A stretch of DNA of 64,000 nucleotides, taken from Isoetes taiwanensis. Lineage: Eukaryota > Streptophyta > Lycopodiopsida > Isoetales > Isoetaceae. The stretch is taken from assembly GCA_021234155.1 (NCBI GenBank), contig JAJEKV010000008.1, positions 14,869,294 through 14,933,293 on the forward strand, given 5' to 3'. The first letter of the stretch is position 1. The number at the start of each line of letters is the position of its first letter. The position numbers were made by a program, and so were the translations under genes. The notes below the pieces were generated by a model. It made no database searches and had not been told where the DNA came from. It worked only from the letters and a program-made list of their open reading frames with translations. Shown piece after piece: positions 1 through 13,619 of the stretch.

Positions 1-2210
1 TGCGGTGCTAACATTGTTTGTTTTAAACGGCTTCGTTGGCAGAAGAAGGAAGCAAGAGGCATCAAAAGAAATCTTCATGCTCTGCCCACACCACAAAAAG
101 CACACAATCACCGACATGGACGAACCCTTCACATTACTTGGCAAACTTTCAACGCTAAAGGAGTTTCGAAATCGTGGTGCGTATAGTATACAAAAGCGAC
201 AATCGACGCTTTTGTAATGACCAGAAAAGTTACTTGCAACAATGTAAGGTACGCCACTGGAAGCCCAGGAACCTTGGGACAATAAAGATGTTCCAGGTTT
301 GGACAAGGTGGTCGCGGGGAGGCTATCCTCAAGACCGCTCTATGAAGCGTACTATCACATCTTTGAATTGTCGCAACTAATGATCGCATATAAACACCCA
401 TAAAAAGAAGTCCGCGGTTCGGCATTCAGACAGGTTTTGTACTCAAAGACAAGTTTTGAGGGATTCTCTGCTGAGTCCCCAGCATTCGGGGATGGGGATG
501 GTGTCAGCAATCATCACCTCGGGATGCTAGTTCTTCGGTGGAGGTCATCGATGGAGGCTCGAATGACGTGAGAAAATAACACTTCAAGGGCCAAGAAATC
601 CTGAAGCGCGCCAAGGCCAACCATGAAAGAAACCAGCACAGCAAAGAAATTGAAATCACGTATACCCCGAGGAACCTAAGAAGAAGAAGGGCTGCAAAGC
701 ACCCCGCGTTGCTATTAAGGAAAAGTTGATAAAAACTTCCGAAAATGGAAGAGATTAACCCAAGCATGCTTCAGTGCAAGGTGTCATTTCTATTTGCCGT
801 CATCAATGAAGCTCCTAAAAATGAAGTCAAGGAAAGGTCACTCGTGCCCGCAAAATTTATGCCTTTATCAATTTGAGAACCCTCAAGAATGCACAAGGAG
901 CAATCCAAATGCTCATGTGGCCCCAATAGTTTGTCCTGAAGGATTGTGTGAGCAGCTGTATCAACCCTCCAGAGTATGATTGTGAGAAAACGTCGATATC
1001 TACACTCACTACGCCTTGAGGGAATCATAGCTTCACAGCAAGAAGCTGCTAACTTATAAAGAAAAGAAGGAAACCCTATGCAATTCTCCGCCCTTCCTCC
1101 GCTGGGCCGTTTCATCAGGGTTCGGCTGCATGAAGAGAAAAGCAAAAATCGCTGCTGTAACACCCACAATGCCGACAATCTAGTACAAACTAAAGATGAG
1201 CTTTTATTCACAAGATCCTGGCTTATGCATGGAGTATGTAATTTTCAAGAAAAAGTACTTGTGGAAGACCTTTTAAGAAGGCCAGCTCTTTGAGCTTTGA
1301 GCGAGGCGTGGTGCCATTGAATGTCATCTCGAACATGACGAGCCAATGGGTGCCAAATTCCTCATTGGCTACTTATCAACCGGGTTCCGCTTTATTTTGA
1401 GATGGCAAGGTAAGCAATAAAATGTATTCCGCGTATCAGCAAAACCAACTATTTGACGTGGAAATCTTCTCTCTTGAATCGCATTTTGGGAACTCCAGAC
1501 GAGATATTTACAACGTTCGAAATGAGGGGAGCTAACAGAGTAAGCGTGGGCAAGGGGAGACGTACCAAGAAAACCTCTTAATTTGCCCGTGCAAGAAATC
1601 GACCATATCGTCTGAGGGGAAATGCGTGGTTTCTCCGATGATCGAAGCCTGGAGGAAGCCTGCAGTTGCTGGATAAGGAGTTTAGCCTAGAAGAAATGGC
1701 ACAAAGGAATTGGTAATGCTGTAAGTTCTCCGACACAAACTTCAATTTCCTTTGGTAATGTTAGATTTCAAAACATTGATATATAGTGTATCTGTATCAC
1801 ACACGTTAATCTTGTATCTTAATACATTTACTGGTTTCTTTGTTCCTCTTTAGGCAGATAGGTATTCCTTAATACTTACATTGGTTCCCTTCAAAGAAAG
1901 GTGCATATGTATTCCCGAATACACATTGCGTTTCCTTTGTAGTTAACTCAGATTCCGAATACATTGCTTTTCTAGAGACAAGCGTTGTCATTCCGTGAAA
2001 GGTAACTATTTTCTAGAGACAAGTTTTCGAGGGTGATCACTCAGCTTAACCGTATCCGCATACCAGCTTCGGACTTTGATTTGTTTTCCTTTCACTTTGC
2101 CCTGATCTCCATTGGGCTTAATCTCATTGTTTCCCTTTAACGTCCTGCGTACCTAAAGAACGCCATAATATACAAATGATAAGTTTTGATGGAGCAGCTA
2201 AACGTCAAAC
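1..2210. other. No gene recognised
   Basis: I see no convincing coding sequence here. The open frames are short, overlap on both strands and show no domain. The longest is a 146-codon minus-strand frame at 771-1,211 without recognisable motifs. The sequence 1,740-2,010 is AT-rich and repeats short phrases (for example TTTTCTAGAGACAAG near 1,968 and 2,010). It may be the decayed flank of a repeat. Confidence 0.5.
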
Positions 2211-2420
2211 ATGGGAAAGGTGCAAGGAACTCTACCCACCGTTGATCCGGACGAGCGATTGCGTAATATGTAATCTCAAATTTTGAGGGCATTGGTAAGT
2301 ACTCCTCAAAATTCCTTTTCTCGCATTAAACGATCTTCGACAGTATTGTTTTGTTTTTCAGAGTACAGTGGCCAGTGATCTCGCTCGAGGGCTTTATGAA
2401 TTTGGTTGAACAGCCACTCG
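2211..2420 (+). pseudogene. Possible fossil exon pair with GT-AG intron
   Basis: An ATG at 2,211 opens a protein-like frame of 28 codons (starting MGKVQGTLPTVDPDERL) that contains one in-frame TAA and ends at 2,294. A GTAAGT donor starts at 2,295, and a pyrimidine-rich TTTGTTTTTCAG acceptor ends at 2,361. The next exon continues in phase (STVASDLARGLYEFG) before meeting a stop. The intron would be 67 bp, short for a plant. I do not recognise the protein. Weak protein-like stretches also occur on the plus strand at about 2,560-2,810, 2,946-3,030 and 3,260-3,570, so this could be the remnant of a multi-exon plus-strand gene. The splice signals are seen directly; that a gene existed is inference. 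Confidence 0.25.
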
Positions 2421-5400
2421 GTAAAGAGAGGTCGCGAATAAAGAAGAACCGTTGAGCCGTAACCATCCCACTAATGAGATTCCGATAGTTTGATCAAAAC
2501 AATTTCTATATTCTCAATCATTCATGGTGATTGTACTTAACCCTGGTTCTTTAAATCTATGGCTGGCCGTGATCTTTACTTGGTTATTGGCCGATCCTTC
2601 CTCACGGGTTTGCTTAAAGACGCTGGCATAATGTTTTACCTTTACCAGCCCTTCAAATTTCGTAGTAGCTTAATGCTTTCTATTGAAGGAAATCAAGCAG
2701 ATTCTAACGGCCAAAGATTAAGATTGCATTACGCTCCATTCCTCGAAAGTACGTACCGGGTTTGCGGAATCAAATTTTCAAAATCACTTGGTTCTCCGGG
2801 CCAGATATGAAAACCTTTGTCCTGTAAAGTCTTATTCCGCATCACAATTCATTTTCCTTTACTTCATTTAGCGTATTCCTAATAGTGTTTCCTTTTCTCG
2901 TTTTCGTTTTCGCTTTTGCTAACATCACTTTAAATGCTCACTTAGGCATTAAAACGAACATCAACTGGTGGAGACCATGTTGTTCGCCAGTTGCAGAGTA
3001 CCCGCGACAGCTTATTGGAGTTTTGATGGGAAGGTGGTCCATGGAACACTTTAACACCGGCCACCACAAACAAACTTCTTCAACGCCCTAGAGTTTCCAG
3101 CAAGCCTTATTAAATTGCGTGACCTATGTAATAAGGTGTGATTGTGAATTACTACTGTGAAACTACAAAGCTCTTCATCGAATCCATCTCCCCGGGATAC
3201 AAATTTCGCCATTCAAATGAGATTGCGCTTGATGCTTTCCCGGGTTCTCAACAAGTACTACTATCGTGATGTGCACTTTAAGAAGGGCCGCGAATTGTGT
3301 GCAGCCGGATATTGATAAGGAGGTCAGGCATTTTGTGAAGATGAGATCAATGGCCATCCACTTCCTTTACTTACGAAAATCAAGAGTTAGGGGGCCAAGT
3401 TCATCCGATTATGCTAAACTAACGCCCCGCAGAGATGTACTTTCCATTCTCGAAGCTCACTAGGGACGATTTAGGCAACCTTTTGCAGAGTTTAAAGAAG
3501 TAGTTTTAGCCACCATTCCAGATAGAATAAGGAGGATAATAAAACTTAAGTCCTTGTTAAAGGAGTTGCATTGAACGTAAGGACGAGACTAGAGAGCGTT
3601 AAAAGAATGAGGAGGACTATGATGCAGATCTTTGACTAATCAAAGAGATATTAAAATTATCATTATTTATTACTATGAATCTCTGCTTTCATTGATGTAC
3701 AAAAATTTATTAAAACATATTACTTTTTTTCCTTTCTTATTCTCGGTGCTTTTTAATGCTTTCATTTCTTCGTTCATGCCTAAATTTCTATTTTTAAGGA
3801 TTGCTTCATAAGTACAAAAGTTTTCGCCTAATGATGGGGCCAAAATGGTATAAAAATGCAAACCCCAGAAATTCCTCAAACAACTTACTTCAAAAAGGCT
3901 TATTTTGGGAAAACATGGTGTTTTTTTAAAGGGAATCTCGAAATCTGGATATACCACTCTGCTTAATCTCTGTAATCGTGGTTGGAAATGATAAAACAAG
4001 AAAGTTCATGAATTTGTTCAATATAACCCTCAAAACTCAAGAAGAAATTTCAATTTCTACGATGACAAAGAAAATGCCGATAAAAATGAATCATGAAATC
4101 AAGTTTACAACCCATAAAATCCAATGCTATTATAGGAAAAGATAACAAAATGCATTTAATAAGAGAGTCCATCGAACGACCAACAAAATGAAACATGACT
4201 AGGGTGATATGCCATGAAGGAAAGAAGTAAGCAAATGAGTATAAGCATAGATGACAAAGTCAAAATAAGAGCTCCGCTTATAGAAAGTTAATATGGCCAC
4301 AGTAAAGATTCGTGATTCCAAACCCGGGCGCGGTTTCTTAAAACGTGACGTCCCTTTCCTAGAATGCAGGGTTCTTCATGGCAAAAAGAGAAATCCATGG
4401 TACACTTTGGAGTTTGAAACTGGCAGAGGGCACCCGGACATGTGTCCGTAAGCTACCACATCCCGTGAGAGATTTACGGGCTACTTCATCTAAAGGGCTT
4501 TTTCTTCTGTGATTCATTTGTTTTGGGACTAGGGACTAAAAGGATAAATTAGCTTCCCCTTTTAATTTTATATTCTAGTCATTGCCTTTATGAAGATTCT
4601 CTTTGAATCGGGATCCGCATTAGCATCGCCCAACAATTCTTCACATAAAACAATCAAACTCTAGCCATGGCCATGTAACTCACCCCCTGCTATCAGAATC
4701 GGAGCATAAAACAAGCTTAGAAACTCAAGAACAACATCAAAGATTAATAATCTTGAAGAAGTTATTCCAGCAATGATGAACGGATCTAGAAAGTAGCTAC
4801 TTACTTTGCAGCCACCATTCCAAAGATGGAGATTCAGGAAAAACACATGGGAAAAATCATCGAGACCGAAAGAGGTATGGCGCTAGATGTGGAAGTGCTT
4901 GAATCACCACCAAAAGGAGGAGAACGCTTTGATCTAAAGCCTTTCTAGATGAGGGGTAAATGAGAACTAGTCTGCTAAGCATGCTATTCAAAACTTATTT
5001 TATGCAAATATCCTAGATAGGGTCCATTTGGTGTAATGTCAATGTAATAGGTACCGTATACCAAGACAAATATGTCGTAAATGCATTTGTTTGAGCAATA
5101 CCGAGAATTGGACATTATATCTTTCTTGCTTTCATTGCTACATGTACCATTGTAATAAAGGAAAGATAATTATTGGGAAAGAGGGCTTATACTGTATACC
5201 TTGCTAAAGAAAGAATACAAGCTCATCAATCCATTGTTCCCTGGTGATTAAGGGCTTAGAGAGCATCTACATCCGAATTTCATATTGTAAAGAAGATGCC
5301 AAGTCATGAATTGCACCAAACAGAGAAATATCATTTTCCAAGTCTAGCACTGGAAGTAGGAGGTTAATCAGAGTAAGCCATGAGTCCCAAAACAAATGCT

Positions 5401-5846
5401 ACTGCCAATTTGAGCAATGAACGAGACCAGCCCTCACCCTAATTTGGAACATCATGATGCTTACATTTATCGATCATACGAAATGTAAAATGTCAGCTTC
5501 AACCATCGCTGTCACCGCAAATTTGTTCTATTACTGAAGCAATACATATATAACCGGGTTGAATGTACTTGTATGAAGCAAAGAAAGCCGCCATGTTGAA
5601 AACTTGGATATGTCCTGCATGCAAAGAACACAACCATAAAGTCCAAGTGATATGTTGGCATTTTCGTTGAAATTCCATCCAAGGCCACTGTTGATGAACT
5701 ATAATGGAAAATAGGATAAGATATAAGATGAATTTTTCCATCCATAGAGTGGAACTTAAACTTGTGAGATTGGGATGTCGATGCTAATGAAGATGCGATA
5801 TAATAATAGACGCGGTTGAAGAAATTTTATAAAATTTGATTTCCCT
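2421..5846. other. AT-rich sequence without a recognisable gene
   Basis: No domain, RNA gene or clear repeat was found. A few plus-strand frames between 2,559 and 3,570 look mildly protein-like but are broken by stops. From about 3,640 onward the sequence is AT-rich and non-coding in appearance. Confidence 0.45.
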
Positions 5847-6221
5847 AATATGTAGCAATAATGTAATGTGGGTTTCTTTGGCGTTTCTTTGGCATCACTT
5901 TTCACCTCCTCGGGAAGGTTTTCCCATGATTTCCGCGATGTATTCAAATGGATGTACTAATGTTGACACTAGAGTGTAATCTACTTCGAGCCATTGATTT
6001 TAGCCTTTTCTTTCAATGGTCACATCAATCAATGGCCTCGCTACAACAAAAGCCCTTTTGTGCGTAGAGCATAATGGTCAATAACCACGCACTACAACAA
6101 AAGCCCTTTTAACATCTGAAGTGCACCGATTTCTCGCCGGAGCCATTGGTTTTAGCCTTTATTTTCTAATGGTCAACAACTAATGGTTTACAACAAAAAC
6201 CTCTTTGTGTGTGTGGTGCAT
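5847..6221 (-). repeat. Dispersed repeat, copy 1 (inverted relative to copy 2)
   Basis: This segment is the reverse-complement relative of 45,823-46,090. Both copies share a boundary at the string GCTACATATT (here on the minus strand at 5,847-5,856), then about 110 bp including AATACATC, then internal sub-repeats built around CAACAAAAGCCCTTTT and GCCATTGATTTTAGCC. Here the sub-repeat occurs about three times between 5,990 and 6,220, against two in copy 2. Sub-repeats near one end are common in DNA transposons, but I see no coding capacity and no clear terminal inverted repeat. The class is unknown. Confidence 0.6.
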
Positions 6222-9200
6222 ACTTCCTAAGTAACATGAATGCGTACTTGAAGGGCGCATGTGGAAGTGCAAAATTTCAACCGTGGGCAACACACATTTC
6301 TTATCATAACTTTGATCCGTGAGTTCTGCTTCGCATGATTTTATTATATTGGAGTTTCCTCCTCGCAGATCTTTTGATAGTATATGATATGGATCCATGT
6401 TTGGTTGGTTATCTTTATGCTAAAAACAGCAATTTTTGGCCGGGTTTGGTGGTGGCTTTCACATCCCACAAAATTGACAATATCACAGGATTATGCCATT
6501 GATTCATTGTTTTACGGTTCATTCAAAATGAAGCTTGCAAAAATTACCGACTTTTAGATTTGAGGCAAACATACAAATTCACGGCTTCTGTGATCCTTTT
6601 TGTGCTAACAAGCGCAAAGTTTCCACTTTGGTTTCACCAAGAATCCATGGATACAAAGGTCATTGCTAAATCTGTTTTCGAAAAACGTTTGTGTATGGGT
6701 GTTGCAAAACTTTATGACTGCATCAATGGATCAATCATTTATCTTTATGGTAACTTTATCTGCGGATGAAATTCAAAAAGTTGAGGCGAATTCTAGTTTT
6801 TTCCGGTTTGAATTCTAAAATTCTTGTCACACCTGGGGCTGGAGGGGGTGACGTCCCTAAGGCCCGCATAGCCGCACTCTTGTCTTTGCAACACAAAACC
6901 ATTAACATCCAACATATAAAATTAAACCCCCACATAACAACCAACATATAACAAATCCATTGACATTACCAACCAACACATACAACTACCATTGATATTA
7001 ATTTTCAATCACGCATTGGTCCTAATCACATTTAAAATTAAAATCCCCTTAAACTCCTTTGGTTTTAGGTGCATATTCTTTCGACACCTGGGTGACTCCA
7101 GCAACTATGACGCTTGACAGGCATATTCACCCTTATCTTCCTTAATTCAATCACAGACGTGAACGTTCCTCATTTGTGGGGTGGCGCAATAAGCCGTACC
7201 TATATATTTATATACCGTAAGATTCGCAAAATAATTATAAGATCTCAAGCTTAATACTATATGGTGTTGATTTCAAGACGCGTAAAATACAATTATGCGA
7301 GTGTACAAGGATAACGTACCACCCTAAGATACGAATCTACGGGACATTTCACTAAAACCCAGCTTAATAGCCAGCTTAGGCCCACACAAGGAAACTTCTT
7401 CGGTACCGTACCGGACCTCGAATCACTTATCAAAAACAAAAACATAACGAATGCCCCAAATGTTGCATTACATGGATCGCCAGTACTAATCCATGACCAA
7501 AAGATAAAAGCAGAGATAATCCGATAGATCTAAGCAATGAGATTGGCCATCCAATGACTTAAACAATAAAGCCTTCCAATCCTCACTCATGCATTACCAA
7601 TCTGGCTGGCTGGAAGAGGTTACAAAGAAAGAAAAATATGAAAACATACATAGCACATGTGGAAGATTTTTGAGAATGCTATGGTTTGTACACAGGTTTC
7701 CTAGGCTCTAAGAAGAGTCGTAGAAGATTGCTGCATTCAAGTGGTGAGAATCCCCACCCCCGAGCTTCTGACTAAAGATCGGGCGAAGACGAAAAGAAAG
7801 AAAGATTTTCAGGAAATTTTCTAATTTTCTCATCCTTTGATCCATATATTAATGCATCCAAGGGCCGCTTATTAATTTGGCTTTAACGTAATAACCATCG
7901 GATAGATAAAATTCTTGAATTCATAGAGGATGCCAGTAAGCCTGCCAATGCTTCGTACGTACTCTTCTTCCTAACAAGGGCGATCGACATTTGTGTATTT
8001 TTTCCATTGTTTTGTACACGTGTATTTCAACCTATTAATTGACGATGTCATCATGGATCACAGAGGTTGGTCCCACTTAATGCTAGAGCTATGGATCCTA
8101 TCTTTTCTAAGCATAACGAAAATGTTTTTCCTTTTTATTAGGTCTTTTTAAAGAATTAGTAATGGCGCCAGCGTATGCCATCTTGTTAGGTAAGGGAGAA
8201 AATGAGATCATCGGGGAATCGTGTTGAGGGTCCAACAGACCTTGGCGGTACATGAGATAGGCCATATGGCAAAAGGATAAGCGGACAGATTTAGCCAGCA
8301 GCTAAATATTGCCAGTACGTAAAATAGGGGAATGGGACTATGGGTCCTATGGCGTAACTTTTTTTCGCGGAGATGTCATCCCATGCAAGCCCAATTAGCG
8401 GAAATGATCAAAATGCTGGATGGGTGGGAAAGGAATACGTGAGAGAGGAAAAGCCATTCTTTGTGTGTGGCAATTATTGATCCCTACCATGGCGAGAATG
8501 CAAGAAGAAGCGACTTAGATCAAGGCAAACCATCTCTCCGATCCAAACGCAAAGCCAATCAAGTATCCGACTATGGGGTCAATCGAGAACGGTATGCTTT
8601 GGTCGCAGTAAGGTGGAGAGACAAGAATCAAAATACGAATTCAAAGGTATTCCCTTCCAAACATGAATTTGTATCCAATGTGTTGAAAGAACCCGTGAAT
8701 CGCAGGGCGTGACCTGATGCATAAGCGCGGGCCAGCGAGGGAGTCGCTTTGTGACATAAGAATGGAATTAGCCAAGATGGTAAAATGTGAAAGCACGAAT
8801 AGCGTCTCGCCAGATTTTCTTTGTAGTGGAGTGTAGCGGATTCTAATGCCTCGCTAAAGAAAGGAACCATATTCGGGCTACTACCACTCAATTTCTACTA
8901 AGTGGGAATGCAAAATTCTGACCCGAATCCACTCCTCATGTGAACTATTCCATCTCGGGCTTCATGTTTCAAGATAAGGTCTCGGGCCCAATGTACTGCA
9001 TGAGGAATATTTTTAAAATCTTTGGTCGGGTAGGGGAATACATTATCGCAGGCTATCTCGAAAAGAGCCCCGTGATATGGGTGCGCTAGACATCTCTAAA
9101 AGGAAATTCCTAAGGAGCTCAGCTATATGACTATGGTGGGGAAAAAGCTTTAAAGCTTCAATGGTTCGGTCCGCCCATTCTTCGTAATGGGATATGTGGA

Positions 9201-10560
9201 TCGCAGGTCACATGGAGAGGGCTCTTGCTGGAAGGTCAAAAAGTCAACAAGTATATATAATGAACCTGCTAAACCTAAAACGTAAAACAAACCGGGCTAA
9301 CAATAGTCAAAAGAAAAACACTTGGACTCCAAAGTAAAAAGAAAAAGAATGGGGAGTGCCTACTATAAAAAAGCAAGAAAGCAAAGGGCTAAACAATTAA
9401 AAGAAGAAAAGGAGAAGGACAAAATGGAAGCAAAATGAATTGAAAGTCCGGGAAGAAGAAAAATGCTAGACAAAAATGGTTTCAAAGCATCAAGGTCTTG
9501 GTCAAGGTCATGGAACAAAGAATGAAGCCGGGGCGGGAAGGACCTCGTCCACCAGTACCATGCATTACTTCCCGCCATTTACCTCAGAGTAATACCTTTG
9601 ACCATTGAAGAACCTACATTACCTGTATTGGTCGCCTACCCCGAATCATCGTATTCGGTGAGGTTTCACCGGTGGGGACTGTATTATTTTAGCGACCGCC
9701 CAAGAGGAGAACGTATAAGTCCACTTTGACCGGCACTTTCCTCCGTGGCACCGAGGTTCGTAAGGTGGCGATGAAAAGGAAAATGCGATGACATTCTCAT
9801 CGAACCTCTGTTGTGGAGGAAACAAGAGGATAGAAGACAAAGAAGATATGGACAAGGAGGTAGTGCCAAATACTTTTCCGGCCTCCTAACCGTGAAATTG
9901 AAGGCGGATATGGCAATTCCTTACTAAATTTCCATGGAATATGAAATTTTGGGGAGAGTACCCATTGAATGGGATCCGAGGAGACGTTTCTCGATGAAGA
10001 CAATTTGACTATCGATCCTATAAGTTCCATACGATGGGGTCAACAATAGCCAAGATAGGGAATAACGCTTCCAACGGCCCTAATCGACAACCGCAGTCAA
10101 TCAGCCAATGTCGCATTGGAATTCCTTAGTAAGGCTAAAAGATGGTATGGGAGATACGAAGTGGGACTGCATTAATTCAATGAATAAAATATTAACTTCC
10201 TCCGTGTGGCCCGAAATCAACAAGTGGATAATAGGCCAATAAGTCCAATCGGTACTTTGTTAGATGGTCTGAAATTGAGTACACTTCAGCCACTAAGTCC
10301 ATCCAACGTAATCTTTGATCAATTAAAGGGAAAAGGAGCAGACTAAAGATAAGAAGGAGAGATCTTCTTTCACACCAGTGGAAAGGAGGAAATCGCCGTA
10401 TCCGTGAATCATGTAAAATAGACCAATAAGCCCACCCCATCAAAATTGGTACAGATGGCCTCCAACCAATTCCAGCAGCGAATAGAAAACTTCATCAAAG
10501 CCCATCTAAAGAATATCATTAACCGATAAATGGATCAGCGTAATGTGGATCGAGGGTGAA
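6222..10560. other. No gene recognised
   Basis: Nothing codes convincingly here. A TGTCACACCTGGGGC string near 6,824 followed by a GTGACG phrase resembles the outer end of a plant LTR, but I could not find a partner or a target duplication. From 9,640 to 10,500 the plus strand has sporadic protein-like stretches interrupted by stops. The segment ends where the LTR at 10,561 begins. Confidence 0.4.
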
Positions 10561-12192
10561 TGTGACGCCTCGGTAATATATATATCTAATTCTACCGCGA
10601 TACACGCGTGATCTCCCATGTATAATTCATCCGCCACATGAGCAGTGGTCTGCTTCATCCCTCGCCCGCCATCTACAGAGAGATGCCCGAGTGAAGGACA
10701 CGCGAGGTCATTCGCCCACGCCCAATGGCCTCCCAAGTCGCCGGTTGCTGAATACATGCTAGCACACGCGACAAATATATATAAAATAACCACCAATGGC
10801 GGCGGCACATCCATCCGGCACCGCATCCAGAAAGAATATGCATCTAACCTTTGTTGAACATTTCAAACCCAGCTCGCACCTCTATCGCATCAGGAGGGGA
10901 TGACCGGACTACCACCAAGAGATCAGCGGCATTGTGAGGGTATAACCCGCGCTATCGGCACAGAACACCTACCAGGGTTGTCCACCCATCCGCCTTTCCG
11001 CACACTTTGGGTGTACCGAGTCAATCATGCTATGGCTGCCACTATAGCCTTCCGTGATACGCCAGACCTCGCTGGTAATACCTTCTTCGAAGCCTACTGG
11101 CTGTGGTTCATGAAGCCCGTCCGATGAGGGGCAAGTTCTGGAAGCCGCCCCTCCCGGTGATCGGCTGGTTCCATGGGTGGGATTAGAGAACACGCACTTC
11201 ACGCACTCTCGCGATCTGCATCTCACTTTATCGGCCCCAATCACTTGAAGTACAGGATTCCATACGCGTCACACCTCTGGTGATCTTTGACCCATACCCC
11301 ATTTAGATCGCTTCTAGTCTACCCATTATTAGCTCATTCAATTTAGAGTCTCAGGAGCCTTTATGTTCAGGCAAGACCTCCCAATTCCGCCCACCATTGT
11401 GTCCCTTTGTTTGGTGCTAAGTCACCCATAAAGCTATCCACGCACTCCTATGGTTTCTCGCGGCACAAAGTCGTGATCTAGCCGAAAACACAGGATCAAC
11501 CTAGAGAGCATTACTAATATGGCTCGAGGTCTCATCCCCTATCCCCCATTTCCGTGAGAGTAAAGCCATGCAAAGAACTATCAATCCATCCTTTAAGAGC
11601 AAAACCAAAGATTCTAAATAAAGAGGAACTCTACCCTTTGCCAAATCATACAGTCCTACAAGCAGTTAATGAGAGAATGTAATAGGCCAACACTACAAGT
11701 GCCCAACAAAGGCACTACCCTAGAATTCCCAAGTTGTCTAGCCACCCACTGAAATTCCCTCACCGGATCCGTTGTCATTTTCCAGGCTTCCATCTTCCGG
11801 TCTTGGTACTACCCAAACGGCTACTGCATAAGTGCTGACAGCACGTACCTGGTAAAGGTGAAGCCTCACCGCCCTCCGGACGCATTTTGGGGAGGCAATT
11901 AGGTTTAGGGACTCGGGTTGATGAAGCACTTGAAGCCCGCCGGCTAATCGATTTAGGCCGTGTGGCCTTCCCAAACATTTATTAGCCTAATTAATCCTAC
12001 CTTGATATTAATCCCTAAATTATAGTGGTTATTATCTTTAATGGTTAAATTAGCATAGCTAATTCTAATCCTTTAACAACCTCCCAGGTTACAACACCCC
12101 ATGATGGCGACCTTTAATGGGTGATGTGTCTACATTTATAATGAGTACCGCGATAAATAATGCTAATGATAACCATATAAATACGGAACGCC
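10561..12192 (-). repeat. 3' LTR of Ty3/gypsy copy 1
   Basis: The segment opens with TGTGACGCC on the plus strand and aligns along its length with the 1.56-kb LTRs at 59,874 and 62,068. Shared landmarks include GAGATGCCCGAGTGAAGGACACG (here near 10,680, with variation), AATAACCACCA, GCAAAGAACTA, TTAGCATAGCTAA and ATAAATACGGAACG at the right end. Just beyond the right end (about 12,193-12,206) the minus strand is purine-rich (AAGGAGATAA), a fitting polypurine tract for a minus-strand element. The copy is about 1.63 kb and carries many small indels relative to the right-hand LTRs. Confidence 0.75.
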
Positions 12193-12206
12193 GTTATCTC
12201 CTTAAA

Positions 12207-13619
12207 ACAATGTTGTCCTCAAAGATTAAGTTATTAATACGCTTACTCTGGAAGAAAACCGGAAGTAGAAAATAACTCATTATTTCTATTGCAAGAATAC
12301 ATTAAAGTTGAAAATATAACATAGTGGTGGCACTGTGGCATTTTGCCAAACTTATCATCGTGTTAGTTTGGGCGACCAAAGTCCATTTCAAAAACATGAT
12401 AAAATAACGAAAAATTGACGATGTAGACAAAACGGATCTCGGGAAAGTGCCCGTCATCAAGAATTTTCATACATTGGGTATGTGTCACTTAACCGCTTCA
12501 CCGGCTCCTCGCATACGTCAATATGTCGCTAGAGCAATATGTAATTAGATTAGGTTGAAGGGACCCCACCCTCTGAATTAAAAGAAAATCTCATCTACAA
12601 GGGAACCCATCATGTCTATAGCCTTTGTAATTCATTGCGCGATATGAAATGCTGGAGTTCCCATTATAGCCTGTGATGAATGCGCCATCAACCACATGCT
12701 TTCAAAGCACCTGTGGTCATGTCAACATCAACAATACACCACGCCCCAGAGAAATCACAAGGGTGATTCATCATTGGTAATCCATATTAGACACGCATGC
12801 ATCTACCCTCTATCGCGATGATTCGCAGCTTAATCGCCTTCAAGCTTACTCGCCTGAGCTTTTGCTGACAAAGATCGTTGATGGTGCTGCCTCGAGATTC
12901 CCGCGATGAAGTCCTGATAGCGTTTCCCCTGGCGTCTATCTTTCATCACCTGTGTAGTATCCTCAATCGTAAGTGTTTCTAATTTTAACGGTGTATTGCA
13001 ATATTTGAGTCCTTCGTTTGTTTATAAGTCGTATCAAGAAGAGCTTCAAAAATTATTTCCAAATTTCGTTCTTCGCCATTTCGAGGGTTGGGGTATCCAA
13101 AACCTCGGACTGAAAGTGTTGTCAAGGCTCTACGGAAAGACCTCGCGGATCTTCAAGCCGGATGGTAAGTCCAAGTTTATATGCCCGTTTCCAACACGCC
13201 TTAATGATTTTGAATGGCCCACTTATCCGGTGCTAACTTCTTTTCGCGCAGCTACTGTCAATCTTGTTTTGGTCTTGTTTCACTTTTAATCTTAAGCCAA
13301 ATCGAAATACCAATTGAACACCTGGGGTTTCAGGTCCATCCGCCACACTTCTTTCCGCCATCATCGCGGCAGCCTAGTAGCAACTACAGAACTTCTTCAA
13401 CCAAAAGCTTCATCGCTATAGGTTGTTGAGGAACCTCCACTTTAGAAATGTGGTTATTGAAAGGCGTGTCGAGTAAGACATTGATAAATCATACTTATCA
13501 TAGTGAGATATTCTCGAAGACTTTTGCTTCATACCGTTATAGGCACCAATTTATAAATATATAGTCACCTACTGGGATTGCTTTATCTACACAGAACTTT
13601 ATAGCATATCCCTTTCATA
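12207..13619. other. Non-coding interval between integrase remnant and 3' LTR
   Basis: In a minus-strand Ty3/gypsy element this is the stretch after integrase, where C-terminal integrase and 3' untranslated sequence would lie. I see no recognisable motif. The plus-strand frame at 12,996-13,289 shows no domain. Confidence 0.4.

Noticed and set aside
771-1211. 146-codon minus-strand frame
   Set aside because: No recognisable motif and an overlapping plus-strand frame; codon pattern does not favour either strand.
6824-7200. LTR-like start TGTCACACC
   Set aside because: No partner LTR, target duplication or adjacent coding remnant found.
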